A DNA stretch of 64,000 nucleotides, from the NCBI RefSeq assembly GCF_032854445.1, contig NC_088307.1:26736046-26800045 (forward strand), given 5' to 3'. Shown one piece after another: positions 37,539-47,639 of this stretch (its first letter is position 1; every line of letters starts with the position of its first letter). The stretch is from Liolophura sinensis (taxonomy: Eukaryota > Mollusca > Polyplacophora > Chitonida > Chitonidae). The notes beneath the pieces were generated by a model. The model was given only the letters and a program-made list of their open reading frames with translations, did no database searches and had not been told where the DNA came from. A program made the translations under genes and the position numbers.

Positions 37539-38271
37539 GTCTTGTCAACGTGCTACGTCTTCGTAAAGAAGAAAGTGCTTTTTATCAAAAATACAAAATA
37601 TGATGATGACACAGGCCAAAACATCGGAAGATGAGGCAGAAAAGCTCGAAAAACAAAAGGAAATGCTAACAGAAGAAAAAGCATTATTGGAAAAGGAGAA
37701 AGACAGGGGGTTTACTTGGACTGATAATGAAGGTTTGACGGAAGAAGAAAAGAGATTGACTTAAGAAAGAGAGAAGCTAGACACAGAGAGAAACAGACTA
37801 GAGAAAGAGAACGAAGAAATATCTGGAAAGCAAAGCGAGTTAGAAAAGAAAATCAGTTCGCCCACAGATACACCTATGTTTAAATTACGGGGGGCAGAGA
37901 AGAGAAACAACGAATGACAGAAAAGGGCGAAAATCACATTTGAAAACCAATCGAGCCCATGAAAAAGAGAAAAAAATTAATGTGGAGAGAGAAAGGGTAA
38001 GGTCAGAGATAGAAAGGGAGATAATGAGAAAGCAAGAGATGATGAAGAAAAAGTAGTATACGAAAGTAGGAGAAAGGCTGACAAAAGAGGAAAGCAGACT
38101 AAAGAGAGAAAAAGATAGGTTACAGGCAGTATCTGATGCCTTAGAGAAAGAAATGTCATATGTTTGATCCGATGTTGAAAGGGATTAAGATTAGAACAGA
38201 AAGGTTGCGGAGAGAGAAAGATAATTTGATGGATGAATTATTTAAGTCGATGGAAGAGAGGCAAAGGTGAT
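37539..38271 (+). pseudogene. Broken coiled-coil exon of the LRAT paralogue
   Basis: The exon begins GTCTTG after TTTTACAG, like the GTCCTG start at 11,677, and would read VLSTCYVFVKKKVLFIKNTK. A frameshift near 37,600 moves coding into the frame AKTSEDEAEKLEKQKEMLTE. That frame then meets a TAA at about 37,762 and a TGA at about 37,915. Later Lys/Glu-rich pieces (ERLTKEESRLKREKDRLQAV, then RLRREKDNLMDELFKSMEER) lie in shifting frames to about 38,271. The internal break ISSPTDTPMFKLRGAEKR corresponds to SLRSIFPTFTYMGKERKR in the minus-strand gene, which shows common origin. Confidence 0.7.
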
Positions 38272-38868
38272 CGAAAAAGACATAAATATAAAGCCCAATG
38301 AAAGAATCTGTGATTGGTATTTCCTTGGTTTTGTTTTGGTGATGAAGTCGTTGGGTGGGCGGTGTGTGCTCTGGAGCACGGTGGAAACAAACCATGAAGA
38401 AAACAACCCTTTTAAGTCCAGATAATTTAAAATACGTCAACTGTATTACGTCGCTGTTTTCCTTCTTAGCTACTCATCCTATACGCAATATATATCTTTA
38501 CGTGTTTGTTTAGACTTTCCCGCAGATTCTCTGCTGTGAGCAAAATATTTTTTAATGTAAAGCAAGTGAACTTTTGAGCGAACTGAATATTTGTTTTGTG
38601 TTAGTTACATGAGATGACCCAATAACTGGGCTGATAACAATTGGATATGTATATACAAATATAGAGAATATTATGTGTGGTTTTTTTTTCGTAGAAGTAA
38701 TCAATGCTTCAGTAGAGAATTGATATTGATTTACATCAACACACTTCATACTTATATCATACACTTACCAACTTCAACGTTGTCTGACAAAGCTTGACTA
38801 AAAAACAGAAATGTGCATAAAACTAGTTATCCGTGTTGACAGTTTACTCCCTTTTAACTTATACTGCT

Positions 38869-38994
38869 TCCGGCCATATCTGGAAAGGTCTGCCAGGAAA
38901 CGGCGGGTTTTGTTCCCTCTGTCTAATTTCCTCCCTCTGCCATGCTGTTCGCTTATAAGTGAAATATTCCTCACCAATCAAATAAATAAATAAG
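38869..38994 (+). mobile_element. SINE-1 3' part, sense
   Basis: From CGGCCATATCTGGAAAGGTC to the CACCAATCAAATAAATAAAT tail. The head is missing. It is one of two neighbouring copies (next at 39,081) in a tandem duplication: the unique segment after each copy (GTACATCTT then CTGACTATCCTC) is repeated at 38,994 and 39,217. Confidence 0.75.
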
Positions 38995-39080
38995 TACATC
39001 TTTTCTGACCATCCTCGTGGTTCTCCATGATTACGCTAAAGACATGTCTTTGCAGAATCTACATTATACTGTTTCTGGTT

Positions 39081-39217
39081 GTACCTGAAAAGGCCTGCCG
39101 ACACCGTGCGGATTTTTGTGGGCTCAGTTTGGTTTCCCCCCAACAACCATGTTGGCATTTGTCGTATAAGTGAAATATTCTCGAGTGCGGCGTAAAGCAC
39201 CTGTCTGTGAAATAAAG
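39081..39217 (+). mobile_element. SINE-1 3' part, sense (duplicated)
   Basis: Second copy, with TCGTATAAGTGAAATATTCT and CGAGTGCGGCGTAAAGCACC. The flanking repeat shows that the SINE and its flank duplicated together as a block of about 225 bases. Confidence 0.75.
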
Positions 39218-39559
39218 TACATCTTCTCTGACTATCCTCTTGGTCATGCATACTTGCCATAAAGGGATATCTTTGGAGAATCTATGCCATGTATGTTCAA
39301 AGTTTCTGAAGTCTCTGAGGGGCTATGATAACGGTTAGTTTATTTACATGTAACGGCAGATGTCTGCTTTAATGGGGCATTTTCCCCGCCTAAAGTAATG
39401 CGGGCACCAGATATGCAGTCTCTTATTAATTCCTGACTTTGCGACAACTTTTCCTGGGAAACCTGGTTACTTCTTAGTTCCATGCATTCACTGCAAGCGA
39501 GCAATGGACCAAGCAGCTCCGGAAAAGGTGTCCCATTATTTACATATTGGCCTTGATTG

Positions 39560-39650
39560 CCATATTGTTTCCTCGCACCATAATGCCGGCCGCCTTCGTA
39601 TGAGTGAAATATTCTTGAGTATGGCGTAAAACAGCAATTAAATGAATAAA
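39560..39650 (+). mobile_element. SINE-1 3' fragment, sense
   Basis: CACCATAATGCCGGCCGCCT, then AGTGAAATATTCTTGAGTAT, then the GCGTAAAACAGCAATTAAAT tail. Confidence 0.75.
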
Positions 39651-39659
39651 CCAATCAAT

Positions 39660-41220
39660 GGAACCCAATATTCAGTAGTATATTCAGTATTTTAAGATAA
39701 TGAACGATAATCACTTTCACCATCACCCTATAGTGCCGCATTAGTGTTTGTTCAGGCTTCAAACTTCATTTCGGTGATAATATTTAGGTGTCCTCTAGTA
39801 CTTTCCTTGTTCCATTTCCAACACCTGTCGCAATTCCACACTGCAGTGTCATGCTGCGGACAAGTTCTCGTATCCAGTGACACTGATACTGCACCAGCCA
39901 TTGCTAAGAAATACGTGAAGTACTAAGTGCAATGCTCTCGCTTGCCATTTATGGTACATCTCTGGTGTAGACTGACTCGAAACATTGAGTCGTCATCACA
40001 TTCAAAAAACATTTACCCCAAAAACACGGTAAATGTATCCGGAGTAAGGCCTCTGTACCATTAATGCCTAAGGCATGGGCTTTCTCAAATATGCAGAGCA
40101 TGGCCCGGTTGTTCAAAACTGTTTGAAAAGTTAATACCAGATTTAACTTTAAACCAAGTCCTCAATTTTGTACTTGTACTACCTAAGAATAATTGCATAA
40201 CAGTGCATCAAATATGAGCTAAGAGTGCTGCTGTTATACTTTACACTTTGGTCAGCTGTATTCCTTGCTGAATTTGTCTAAAAACCTCAATTGTAAAATT
40301 GACTTAATAGCAGTTTTAGCAAATACACTTTTGGACAACTGGGCCCAGAGCTTCCAACAGGTTACTTACCGAAGGCTCAAAACCTGACAATTAATATTTC
40401 TGCTTGCTTCCTACATGGTTAATTAGGCGGTTAACGTGGACAAGTGTGCTTATTTTCCGGATCTGATTGTTAATTAATGTCATTCTCAAGATTTCTTCAC
40501 TCATGCGATATGGACGGGCTTCGTGCGTTCAGTAAAACAGATTGTCCGGGGAAGACCATCAGATTTAACGAACGCATGTCGGTAGTATAAGTGGTTTTTA
40601 AAGTACTAAGACTGCATAAGTGGCCCTATTTACATCAAGAACCATTTATTGTCTCACAGGACTTACGAAGAAGGCGAGTTGAAATCAGTCCAAATGGAAT
40701 CCTTACATATGCTACCTGCTATTGCACATATGTTACGCACATATAATGTGTTTATTATTTCTTTGACCTTTAACGTGGCTCACACGGATGTTTCACTTGG
40801 ACGACGACAGACAGTTTTGGGGTAGAGGGACCGGAGAATCAGAAATGCTTGAGCAAACTCTTCAGAAATGGCGTGTGGTCTTAGTTTGTGGAAATGTATC
40901 TTAGCACGGGAATTGATTGCAAATCATTTACGTGGACGTTATCAATCGAATCAGGTTTGATGAACAAAAAAGAGCGGGCCGTGGTTAGAGTGCTGTCAAT
41001 GGATAGGACATGCTAGATGCAAAATCAAAACATGTTTTCATTTCTCACATATTCTTCAGTGAAACGATTGCTTTTTGGGTTGTTCTGAAACTGAACCTTG
41101 CTACTGTCGACTCGTGATGCCCCTTTCATGGACTACGGATAAGATAAGAATATTAGGCTGGACGCTTAAATAAATAGGTGTTCAAGATAAAGTCATGACC
41201 AAAGACAAAGTCTAGCTTTG
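39660..41220. other. No gene seen
   Basis: Spacer downstream of the SnoaL-like gene. A SINE-1-like scrap may lie at about 40,770-40,830 (TTTCACTTGGACGACGACAG), too eroded to be sure. Nothing else recognised. Confidence 0.4.
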
Positions 41221-41223
41221 TAC

Positions 41224-41229
41224 TTTATT
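41224..41229 (-). promoter_or_regulatory. Poly(A) signal AATAAA of the SnoaL-like gene
   Basis: Canonical AATAAA on the minus strand, about 45 bases after the TAA at 41,274. This spacing suits a short 3' untranslated region. Confidence 0.6.
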
Positions 41230-41273
41230 GTTAACGGCAATTGCCTCTGTGACGTCGTGAACGTACACTGTCT

Positions 41274-41346
41274 TTATGCTGGTGTATTAATCGCCCCGTA
41301 CCGGATGTTGTAAACTCCATCTTCTTTCTTCCACAGTATGAAGTCT
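41274..41346 (-). CDS. SnoaL-like/DUF4440 protein, last exon
   Basis: Acceptor TAGTTCTTCTTTTAG, then one base completing the codon begun in the previous exon, then DFILWKKEDGVYNIRYGAI, NTPA and TAA. The pattern aromatic-x-x-W-K-K-x-D-G-x-Y-x-I is the C-terminal strand pair of SnoaL-like/DUF4440 proteins of the NTF2-like fold. Joined to 42,722-42,872 the frame reads GDPVTGKDFILWKK without a break, which strongly supports the splice. These small proteins form a cone-shaped pocket; the reaction or ligand of this animal subgroup is not established. Confidence 0.82.
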
Positions 41347-41439
41347 CTAAAAGAAGAACTATATACGTCAATGGTTTCCATGTAAGGCAGTTCTCAGATT
41401 AATTATTTTGATCGCTTAAAGAGTATCTGTGCACCAGGT

Positions 41440-41960
41440 CATGCCTTAATCGAGTATGAGTCAATAATCTCAAAAGAGATATGTGGACCAGGTAATGCAT
41501 AAAACGAGTTTGGACCAATAATCTCAACAGATATATGTGGACCAGGCCATGCATGAAACTATTTTGGTCAATGATCCCAACAGAGATATGTGGACCAGGC
41601 CATGCATGAAACGAGTTTGGATCAAAAATCTCAACAGATATATGTGGACCAGGCCATGTATGAAACTAGATTGGTCAATGATCCCAACAGAGATATGTGG
41701 ACCAGGCCATGCATGAAACGAGTTTGGATCAAAAATCTCAACAGATATATGTGGACAAGGCCATGCATGAAACTAGTTTGGTCAATCATCCCAACAGAGA
41801 TATGTGGATCAGGGCATGTTTGAAACAAATTTGGGTCAATGATCCCAACAGAGATATGTGCACCAGGGCATGCATCAAGCGAGTTTGAATCAATAATCTC
41901 AACAGATATATGTGGACCAGGCCATGCATGAATCCAACTTGCACCAATCGTCCCAACAGA
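41440..41960 (-). repeat. 54-bp minisatellite in intron 2 of the SnoaL-like gene
   Basis: About nine to ten copies of ATATGTGGACCAGGCCATGC, ATGAAACGAGTTTGGATCAA, AAATCTCAACAGAT. Two sub-types alternate (AGTTTGGATCAAAAATCTCA and AGTTTGGTCAATGATCCCAA), so the amplified unit is a 108-bp dimer in the middle. 54 is 18 codons, which explains the open frames at 41,590-42,008. Confidence 0.93.
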
Positions 41961-42471
41961 GATGGGCCATGAGTGGGATCCCCTAGAGATACGCCTTCCA
42001 GGCCACAAAATGGAAGTATTTAAGTGAATGATCTTAACGCAGTGCTATGTATTTTGGGTACATTACTCCAGTCAGGATATGTACAATAAAAAAAATTAAA
42101 ACATAAATGAAAATAGTTTCACTGGAATTTCCTCGGAAGTTCCTTCAATTATACTTGGAAAAAGGTATTTCCAGATTTACCCTTTTGAGCTTGTCAGACT
42201 TAAGTACTCTGGGCCATTAGATTTTTCTAAGTCACAGCTTACGAATGATAATATTAAGTCCTTTCCACCACTAACGTTTGACTGAACTCGAAAGAATACA
42301 GTCGCCGGCACATCGTCTCCAGTGAATGCTTCCGGTCAACCAGTTCCCTTGAACAATGAGATCGGGTGAGGCTAAACATTCTCTGCCTAAGAACAGACGT
42401 AAACACAGAAACTATGTATTAAATATAGCTAATGTAAACGGACACAATGAAATATCCTCTCTGATATCTGA

Positions 42472-42700
42472 GGCTGGCGTCGATCGCCTAGTGGTTAGAG
42501 CGTCTGTCTCGGAGCCGCAAAACTTGGGTTCAAACCAAATTCGGATCAAACCAAAGACTTTGACAACGGTATTTGCTGTTGTCTTGCTTGACTCTCAGCA
42601 CAGAGAGGTTAGAGCAAGGAAACAGAGCTGACTGGCCTAGTGTCAGTATAATAAGGCTGTGTGAGGTGTCATACCTAAGCAGCCATACATTCTGAAATCT
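42472..42700 (+). mobile_element. SINE-2 copy, sense, with tRNA-like head
   Basis: The head GGCTGGCGTCGATCGCCTAG-TGGTTAGAGCG has an A-box-like TAGTGGTTAGAGCG; GGGTTCAAACC is a B-box. The body has TAGAGCAAGGAAACAGAGCT and AGTGTCAGTATAATAAGGCT, then GTGAGGTGTCATACC. It lies in intron 2 of the SnoaL-like gene, opposite in strand, ending within about 20-30 bases of the exon-2 donor. Confidence 0.75.
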
Positions 42701-42721
42701 GAGGCCTAAATCGACACTTAC

Positions 42722-42872
42722 TTGCCAGTTACAGGGTCCCCATTGGTTTGTATTTCGAAGGTGTCAATTGTGAACACCAGTTCGTCTGTAACATAGATTA
42801 GGTCTTTTACCGTCCATTCCATCGATGTCCAACCATTAGTGTCAATCAAGCCTTGAACGAATTCAGCAAAAC
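42722..42872 (-). CDS. SnoaL-like/DUF4440 protein, middle exon
   Basis: 151 bases between TTTTTGTGCAAG and GGCAA|GTAAGT. It encodes FAEFVQGLIDTNGWTSMEWT, then VKDLIYVTDELVFTIDTFEI, then QTNGDPVTGK completed by the next exon. Two bases at each end belong to split codons, and both junctions keep the frame. The pattern G-x-x-x-F-x-Q-G-L-I-D followed by paired strands and a G-x-Y/F-x-x-x-W turn in the next exon is that of SnoaL-like proteins. Confidence 0.85.
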
Positions 42873-43089
42873 CTTGCACAAAAACAAAGGAGCATTATAC
42901 AGCGTAATATAAGGAAAGGGCATCTGAAAGAGGTTTCTGGTTGTAATCTCAAATAACTAACAGAGAAGTCCTTACGAAATGAAAGGTTTTCTAGCCTCAG
43001 TAGTGTGCTATTTATACCTGTGATTTGTCTGTACTCAGCTTTGTGGTACACTGGGTTAAGGTTGTTGCTCCCTACGAGTACATTTCTGT

Positions 43090-43870
43090 TGGGGATGTGA
43101 GGGGATACCTATATACCTTGGTTTCCGTTGCGGATAGGAACATCGTGTTATATGCCATGGCTTCCGTTCTGGATATGAATTGAGAAGTATACACCTTGAC
43201 TTGCGTGGTGGATAAGAACTGGGAATGATATACCTGGGTGTGTGTATCGATTATGAACAGGGAGTTACAAGCAAAGACGTACCGCTTAGAGAGTAAAACC
43301 AGAGCAGCGATGACAGTGTGATAGCTGGCAAATGGTCATATGTAACCGGTGAAATACGGCTTCTTTTTCAGTTTACCTCATTCAGGGTTTTATTCTAACT
43401 GTTCATGTAAATGCATACATAATAGCAATTTACACGCCCTCTAAATCCATTGCTTCAGTGGAATTTGGTAAAAAAAATGCAGTGATGTTAAATCCAATCT
43501 ATTTAGCTTGGTTTGTGTACCGAATATGAAGAGGAATTTAAATACCTTTGGTTTTGCACCGAATATGAATACAGAATTACAGACTTTGGCTTTCGTTGTG
43601 GATACAAACACGGAGTGACTGTGTTCAGCTTGTGTTATGTCACAAGTCTTGGTGGTTTGTCCGAATAGAGAGTTTTATATCTTGGTTTTCCGTTGTGGGT
43701 ATGAACATGGGAGTATACATTTGTTCCGTTGCGAATATCAAAAGGAAATTATATACCTTGGCTTCCGTTCTGGATACTGATGAACAAAAATTTATGTACC
43801 TTGACCACCTTTGTGGATTTGAGTAATATACCTTGACCTCAGTTGCGGATAGGAACAAAAAGTTATATAC
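43090..43870 (-). repeat. 39-bp minisatellite built from the exon-1/intron border
   Basis: The first intron of the SnoaL-like gene is mostly a degenerate array with a 39-bp unit, on the minus strand ATAACTTTTTGTTCCTATCC-GCAACGGAAGCCAAGGTAT. The CGGAAGCCAAG|GTATAT core is identical to the real exon end and splice donor at 43,871. Copies with a near-perfect core lie at about 43,110 and 43,760; variants lie at 43,150, 43,676 and 43,830. A DR1 copy interrupts the array at 43,273-43,505. The array probably began by duplication of the donor region. Confidence 0.85.
43273..43505 (+). repeat. DR1 copy inserted in the 39-bp array
   Basis: It contains one unit of the kind amplified at 16.9 kb (TTAGAGAGTAAAACCAGAGC, GATGACAGTGTGATAGCTGG, AACCGGTGAAATACGGC). 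It then continues as the longer element (CAGGGTTTTATTCTAACTGT, ATGTAAATGCATAC, AGCAATTTACACGCCC). 39-bp units continue on both sides, so it inserted after the array formed. Confidence 0.7.
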
Positions 43871-44011
43871 CTTGGCTTCCGTTACGGAGAGCTGTCCCAG
43901 GAGGTACAAACAAACTGTCTGCCGTATAGAACCCTTCGAGCGCCTGGAAGTCTCGGGCAGCCCAGGCCTCTTCCCATTGGTCAAGACGGTCACTAATAAT
44001 GTCCCGGATGT
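43871..44011 (-). CDS. SnoaL-like/DUF4440 protein, first recognised exon
   Basis: 141 bases from TTGTTTGTAAG|AC to AGCCAAG|GTATAT. It encodes IRDIISDRLDQWEEAWAARD, FQALEGFYTADSLFVPPGTA and LRNGSQ, then the first base of a Gly codon finished at 42,872. W-x-E-A-x-x-x-R-D-x-x-x-L-x-x-x-Y-T-x-D-x-x-x-x-P-P-G is the standard N-terminal helix and first strand of SnoaL-like/DUF4440 proteins. The three exons give about 120 residues against a usual 130-140, so only a short starting exon is missing. It must end in phase 1. The donors I see upstream on this strand (44,755-44,765 and 46,057-46,062, both followed by ATG) leave the start unresolved. Confidence 0.85.
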
Positions 44012-44019
44012 CTTACAAA

Positions 44020-45320
44020 CAACAATGGCTGAATTAGATAGGCTAAAGAGACGATTTAAATCGTTTATCCTAATAAACTAAAAAGTTCGAAGTTTGTCAC
44101 AGAAAATTCCAACATTCGTCCGAAAACTTTGATATTATACATGTAAGCAAATGTGAGCAACATCAGCTGATGATGAAGACAACTACACAGCTGCCGTGGA
44201 GTCAGATCCATTCGCTATTAATGGGAACATATTGACTGTACTGTGTGAACATCTGTTGTCTTAAAAAACTGACAGCTGTGAACGTTGCCTTTAGGACTGA
44301 TGTCTTGAAGCGAAAGACATTCAAAGTATAAATGTGACGTGGAGAATTAACTTAGTTAAGTACTAACTTGGGAGACATCTTGCAGACTTGGCTGATTTGA
44401 GAACCTTTTCTCTCCGGCACTCGAATCCTGTCGAACAACCATCAGTCTGAAATACAAGTAGACATTTGATTAAGTTAGGAGGATTAATCTTAGCAAATTA
44501 GGTTAGGGGGATTAATCTTAGCAAATCGTTCGTGGCGTACACATGCGACATGCTTTTGCCTCGGAGTATAATTTCTGCTTGATCGTCCACGCTTATACAG
44601 ATTTTAGGCTCGCATCCGCCAGCTCTGGTTAGCTCAACTGCATATTTTAATCAAGAAATTATCAATCGTCATATGGCGTGGTTTACTGGGAAGATAACTT
44701 TGGCTGACCTTGCATCTTGAAAATGGCGTTGCAAACTAATTCAAAGAAAAATAAAACATACTTACTTTGCAAGTTGACATGGCACACGTAAAAGCAAGAC
44801 TCTGTAAAACAGAAGAAAAACACACCAGTAGGAGTAAGTGTTAAAACCCATTTGAATAATTTGTATTCTTCGTGAGAGACATGCTTTACCCGGTCAGATA
44901 AGTGAAATACTCTCGAGCACGATGCAAATATCAATCAAAAAAATTAATAAATTTTATAAGCATACCGATTTCCTACCATCATTATGCTAGCAGGCGTCGG
45001 ATAAGTAAACTATATGGTGTGACCAGGACGCATATATTTGTCATGTCTTGCGACAATGATGTAAGTATTTCCGACATTCTGAGACAATTCACCCAATTTG
45101 GAGTTTAAATGTTTGCAAACGCGCAAGAAAACCCGACTATGTTAGGTACATTTTCCAGAGCAATGATGACTTGAGTCCAACCAGGATTGATCATTGTTAT
45201 AATAGACGAGTCATCGGTTTTTGCATAAATCGTCATTGCGCGCTATGGAAAATCGCCATGTCTAGTGGATTACTGAGCTTACACGCGATTTACTTTAGGC
45301 GGGAATGACAGCCATTAATA
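44020..45320. other. Mostly unrecognised; small duplication and SINE scrap
   Basis: A 28-base segment (GGGGATTAATCTTAGCAAAT) is repeated twice at 44,470-44,527. A SINE-1 3' scrap (GATAAGTGAAATACTCTCGA) lies at 44,890-44,950. A minus-strand donor GCAAA|GTAAGTATG at about 44,763 is preceded by ATGTCAACTTGCAAA and could end a leader exon. Confidence 0.4.
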
Positions 45321-45327
45321 TTTATTG

Positions 45328-45454
45328 TTTTATTTGATTGATTTTTTTTTACGCAGTACTGAAGAATATTTTACTTATACGACGGTGTCCAGCATTGTGG
45401 TGTGAGGAAACCGGAGGGGAAATCCACGACCATCCGCAGGTTGTTAGCAGATCC
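45328..45454 (-). mobile_element. SINE-1 fragment, antisense
   Basis: GTTTTATTTGATTGATTTTT, AAGAATATTTTACTTATACG and CACGACCATCCGCAGGTTGT; tRNA head missing. Confidence 0.8.
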
Positions 45455-45834
45455 ATTCATTAATGTATACCTTGCCTGAGTAAATTCCCTTTACACAGAA
45501 GTGAAAGACAAATTGTCTGACGTATAACTGAAATTTTATGTAAAATTCACAATTTTTTATGGCGCATAGTTGATCTGAACCTCGATCCAGAGATGGGTGT
45601 ATTTGATTGGAATTTTTATCGGAGCCCCCTCAGTGGGATGAGTATATGAATATGTCAGAGCTTCACGGTAAAACCTCTGTGTTTTATCCAATGTGTTTCA
45701 AGGTTTTCAGAATTTTGCATAGTTAGTGATGTTGTTGCTTTACGCGTTGCCTAAAACGCTTAAAATGACATTTTAGAAACAATTAAATACTTTTGAACTA
45801 TAGAAAAAGTTTCTTACAAGAACTGGAGTACAAA

Positions 45835-46025
45835 TGGAGTAAAGATGTAAACAATAAACTAGAAATAAACAACGATACTTCTGAACGTTTTAATGATGAA
45901 AATCACGTAGATCTGTACATGTCAAGAGTGTATATTGAATAAAGATGTAAACAATAAAATAGCAATGAATAACTATACTTTTGAACGTTTTAACCATGAT
46001 ATTTACGTAGATCTGTGCTTGTGAA
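45835..46025 (+). repeat. Two tandem copies of a ~105-bp unit
   Basis: AAAGATGTAAACAATAAACT, GAACGTTTTAATGATGAAAA and TACGTAGATCTGTAC-like blocks recur about 105 bases apart (45,842 and 45,945). No coding meaning seen. Confidence 0.85.
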
Positions 46026-46062
46026 AAATGCTATAAAGCAAGACAAAAACAAACATACTCAC

Positions 46063-46101
46063 CGAAGCCAATAAAGCCAATTGGGAAAACCTGTTTGACA
46101 T
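46063..46101 (-). CDS. Weak candidate leader exon
   Basis: On the minus strand ATG opens 13 codons (MSNRFSQLALLAS) directly ahead of a strong donor TTCG|GTGAGTATG. The peptide is short and mildly hydrophobic, as in a split signal peptide. Its phase (0) does not fit the exon at 44,011, so any link to the SnoaL-like gene would need a further exon. Confidence 0.2.
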
Positions 46102-46429
46102 TATTGCCGTGGGAGAATTTCTTTGGGATCGGGAGAAAACGTTTGCTCAAAGAGAAAGAAGAACATTCACAACAATATCTGCACTGGAAAATGCACAGTG
46201 TTTTATCAGGCTTCCACACGGTCACTTCACTTTGATAACCAACGAGACGACAGAGGGCGTGTCGCAGGTTGGGAACGCACTAAAATCATTGGCTGCGTTT
46301 TAGGACTAACATGTAACTATTGTCAATCATGTATCTTTACGCACACGTGCCAGACTGCTGGAGAATCGCGTCATAAAAACTGCCCATACCAACAAGATTA
46401 TCACCATTACATCTAAAAATGAAGTGATT

Positions 46430-46980
46430 AAAGCAAGAATTTAGAACATTAACAATCCATTATCAAACGTTTCAGATCAAACGTTTACCACCGAAGGCTC
46501 TGGACTAATCTGGCTCCGATCCCCAAATGGGCTTAGTTTCTATTCCAGATCTGAAGGATAAAAGAATGTGATAAAATCTGAGAACGTCAGGCTGATACAG
46601 CTTTTATGTTGCCTTATGATGCAGTGCAATGTGTTTTGGTGGATTTTATCATTGTTTAGAATTTGTAGCTTAAGTACAACGAAATAAGTCCGTTGAATTT
46701 CAAACTATTTATCTGTATGCGGTGTTGTTTTATGCGATGTAACGATACCAGTACGATGATGGAACGGATTTGAATTCAAGCTTCAAACTGGAAATCCGAA
46801 TAAATACTGTTCGAGTCATTGTTGCAAGGCTCCAACCTCGAATACAAACTTTGCCGTAAACTGCGGGTTCCAATCTAGACGCCGACAATTTGGATGCAGC
46901 CATAAATTAGGAAGGTTATCTCACAGACTATTCATCCTGACCGTATTCTCTTCAGCTTAACATGTTGTCTCGTTATTCAC
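46430..46980. other. No gene seen
   Basis: AT-rich spacer with no recognised motif. Confidence 0.4.
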
Positions 46981-46984
46981 AGGA

Positions 46985-47215
46985 CAAGGACTCGAAAAAC
47001 ATGGACTTAACAGGACTTTGAAGGCGTCATGGTTTCTTTTGACTCTAAAAGCATCATTGTTCATCTTAACAGGACTCTAAAGTCGTCATTGTTCCTTTCA
47101 ACACAACTCTAAAGGCATCTTTGTTCCTTTTAACAGTAGTTTGGAGGCATAATTGTTCCTTTCAACAGGTTACTAAAGACATCATTGTTTAAAAGCATTC
47201 TTAAGGCGTCATCAT
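46985..47215 (+). repeat. Degenerate ~43-bp minisatellite
   Basis: About five or six diverged units of AACAGGACTCTAAAGGCGTC followed by ATTGTTCCTTTC. It directly abuts the reverse transcriptase fragment that starts at 47,221. Confidence 0.75.
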
Positions 47216-47220
47216 TGGCT

Positions 47221-47634
47221 TTCTCCACTCTCTATACAATTATTCCTCACAAAGATTTAACTGATAAAATTCTATAACCTATTGTCTCGGTGTTAAATAA
47301 AACTGCTCACCGCTACATCACGGTCAAAGGCAACATAGCCTCCTTCAGTTTCACGACATATAAGGGTTGTCATTCATAGGATGTACCGTCGTTCATCGAG
47401 TTGCTTGAATTTCTCATTAATAACATCTATGTGAAATTCGAGGAAACCATATGTAAGGTCTGTACAAGAGTTCCGATGAGTACAAGTTGTGCCCCCATTT
47501 TCGCTGACCTATGTTTGTTTTCATACACTCTTAGTATTAATGACGCTAAAAAGGATGTAAATCTACTAAAAACACATTTTTTTGTCCAACAACTCACCGC
47601 TTTTAGGTTATTCAGTGTGCTAAGCAGGTGTTAG
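47221..47634 (+). pseudogene. Reverse transcriptase fragment, Penelope-like type
   Basis: One frame reads FSTLYTIIPHKDLTDKIL, stop, PIVSVLNKTAHRYITVKGN, stop, then LLEFLINNIYVKFEETICK and VPMSTSCAPIFADLCLFSY. F-S-x-L-Y-T-x-I-P-H and (I/V)-P-M-x-T-x-C-A-P-x-x-A-D-L-x-L-x-x-Y are conserved reverse transcriptase stretches of a family common in cnidarians and molluscs, which I assign to Penelope-like elements with moderate certainty. Two in-frame stops and the lack of the following YxDD region show a dead fragment. The sense-strand order of both motifs in one frame makes chance unlikely. Confidence 0.7.
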
Positions 47635-47639
47635 CCTGA

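Noticed and set aside
43640-43993. 117-codon minus-strand frame
   Set aside because: Part is the exon at 43,871-44,011 in the wrong frame and the rest is the 39-bp array.
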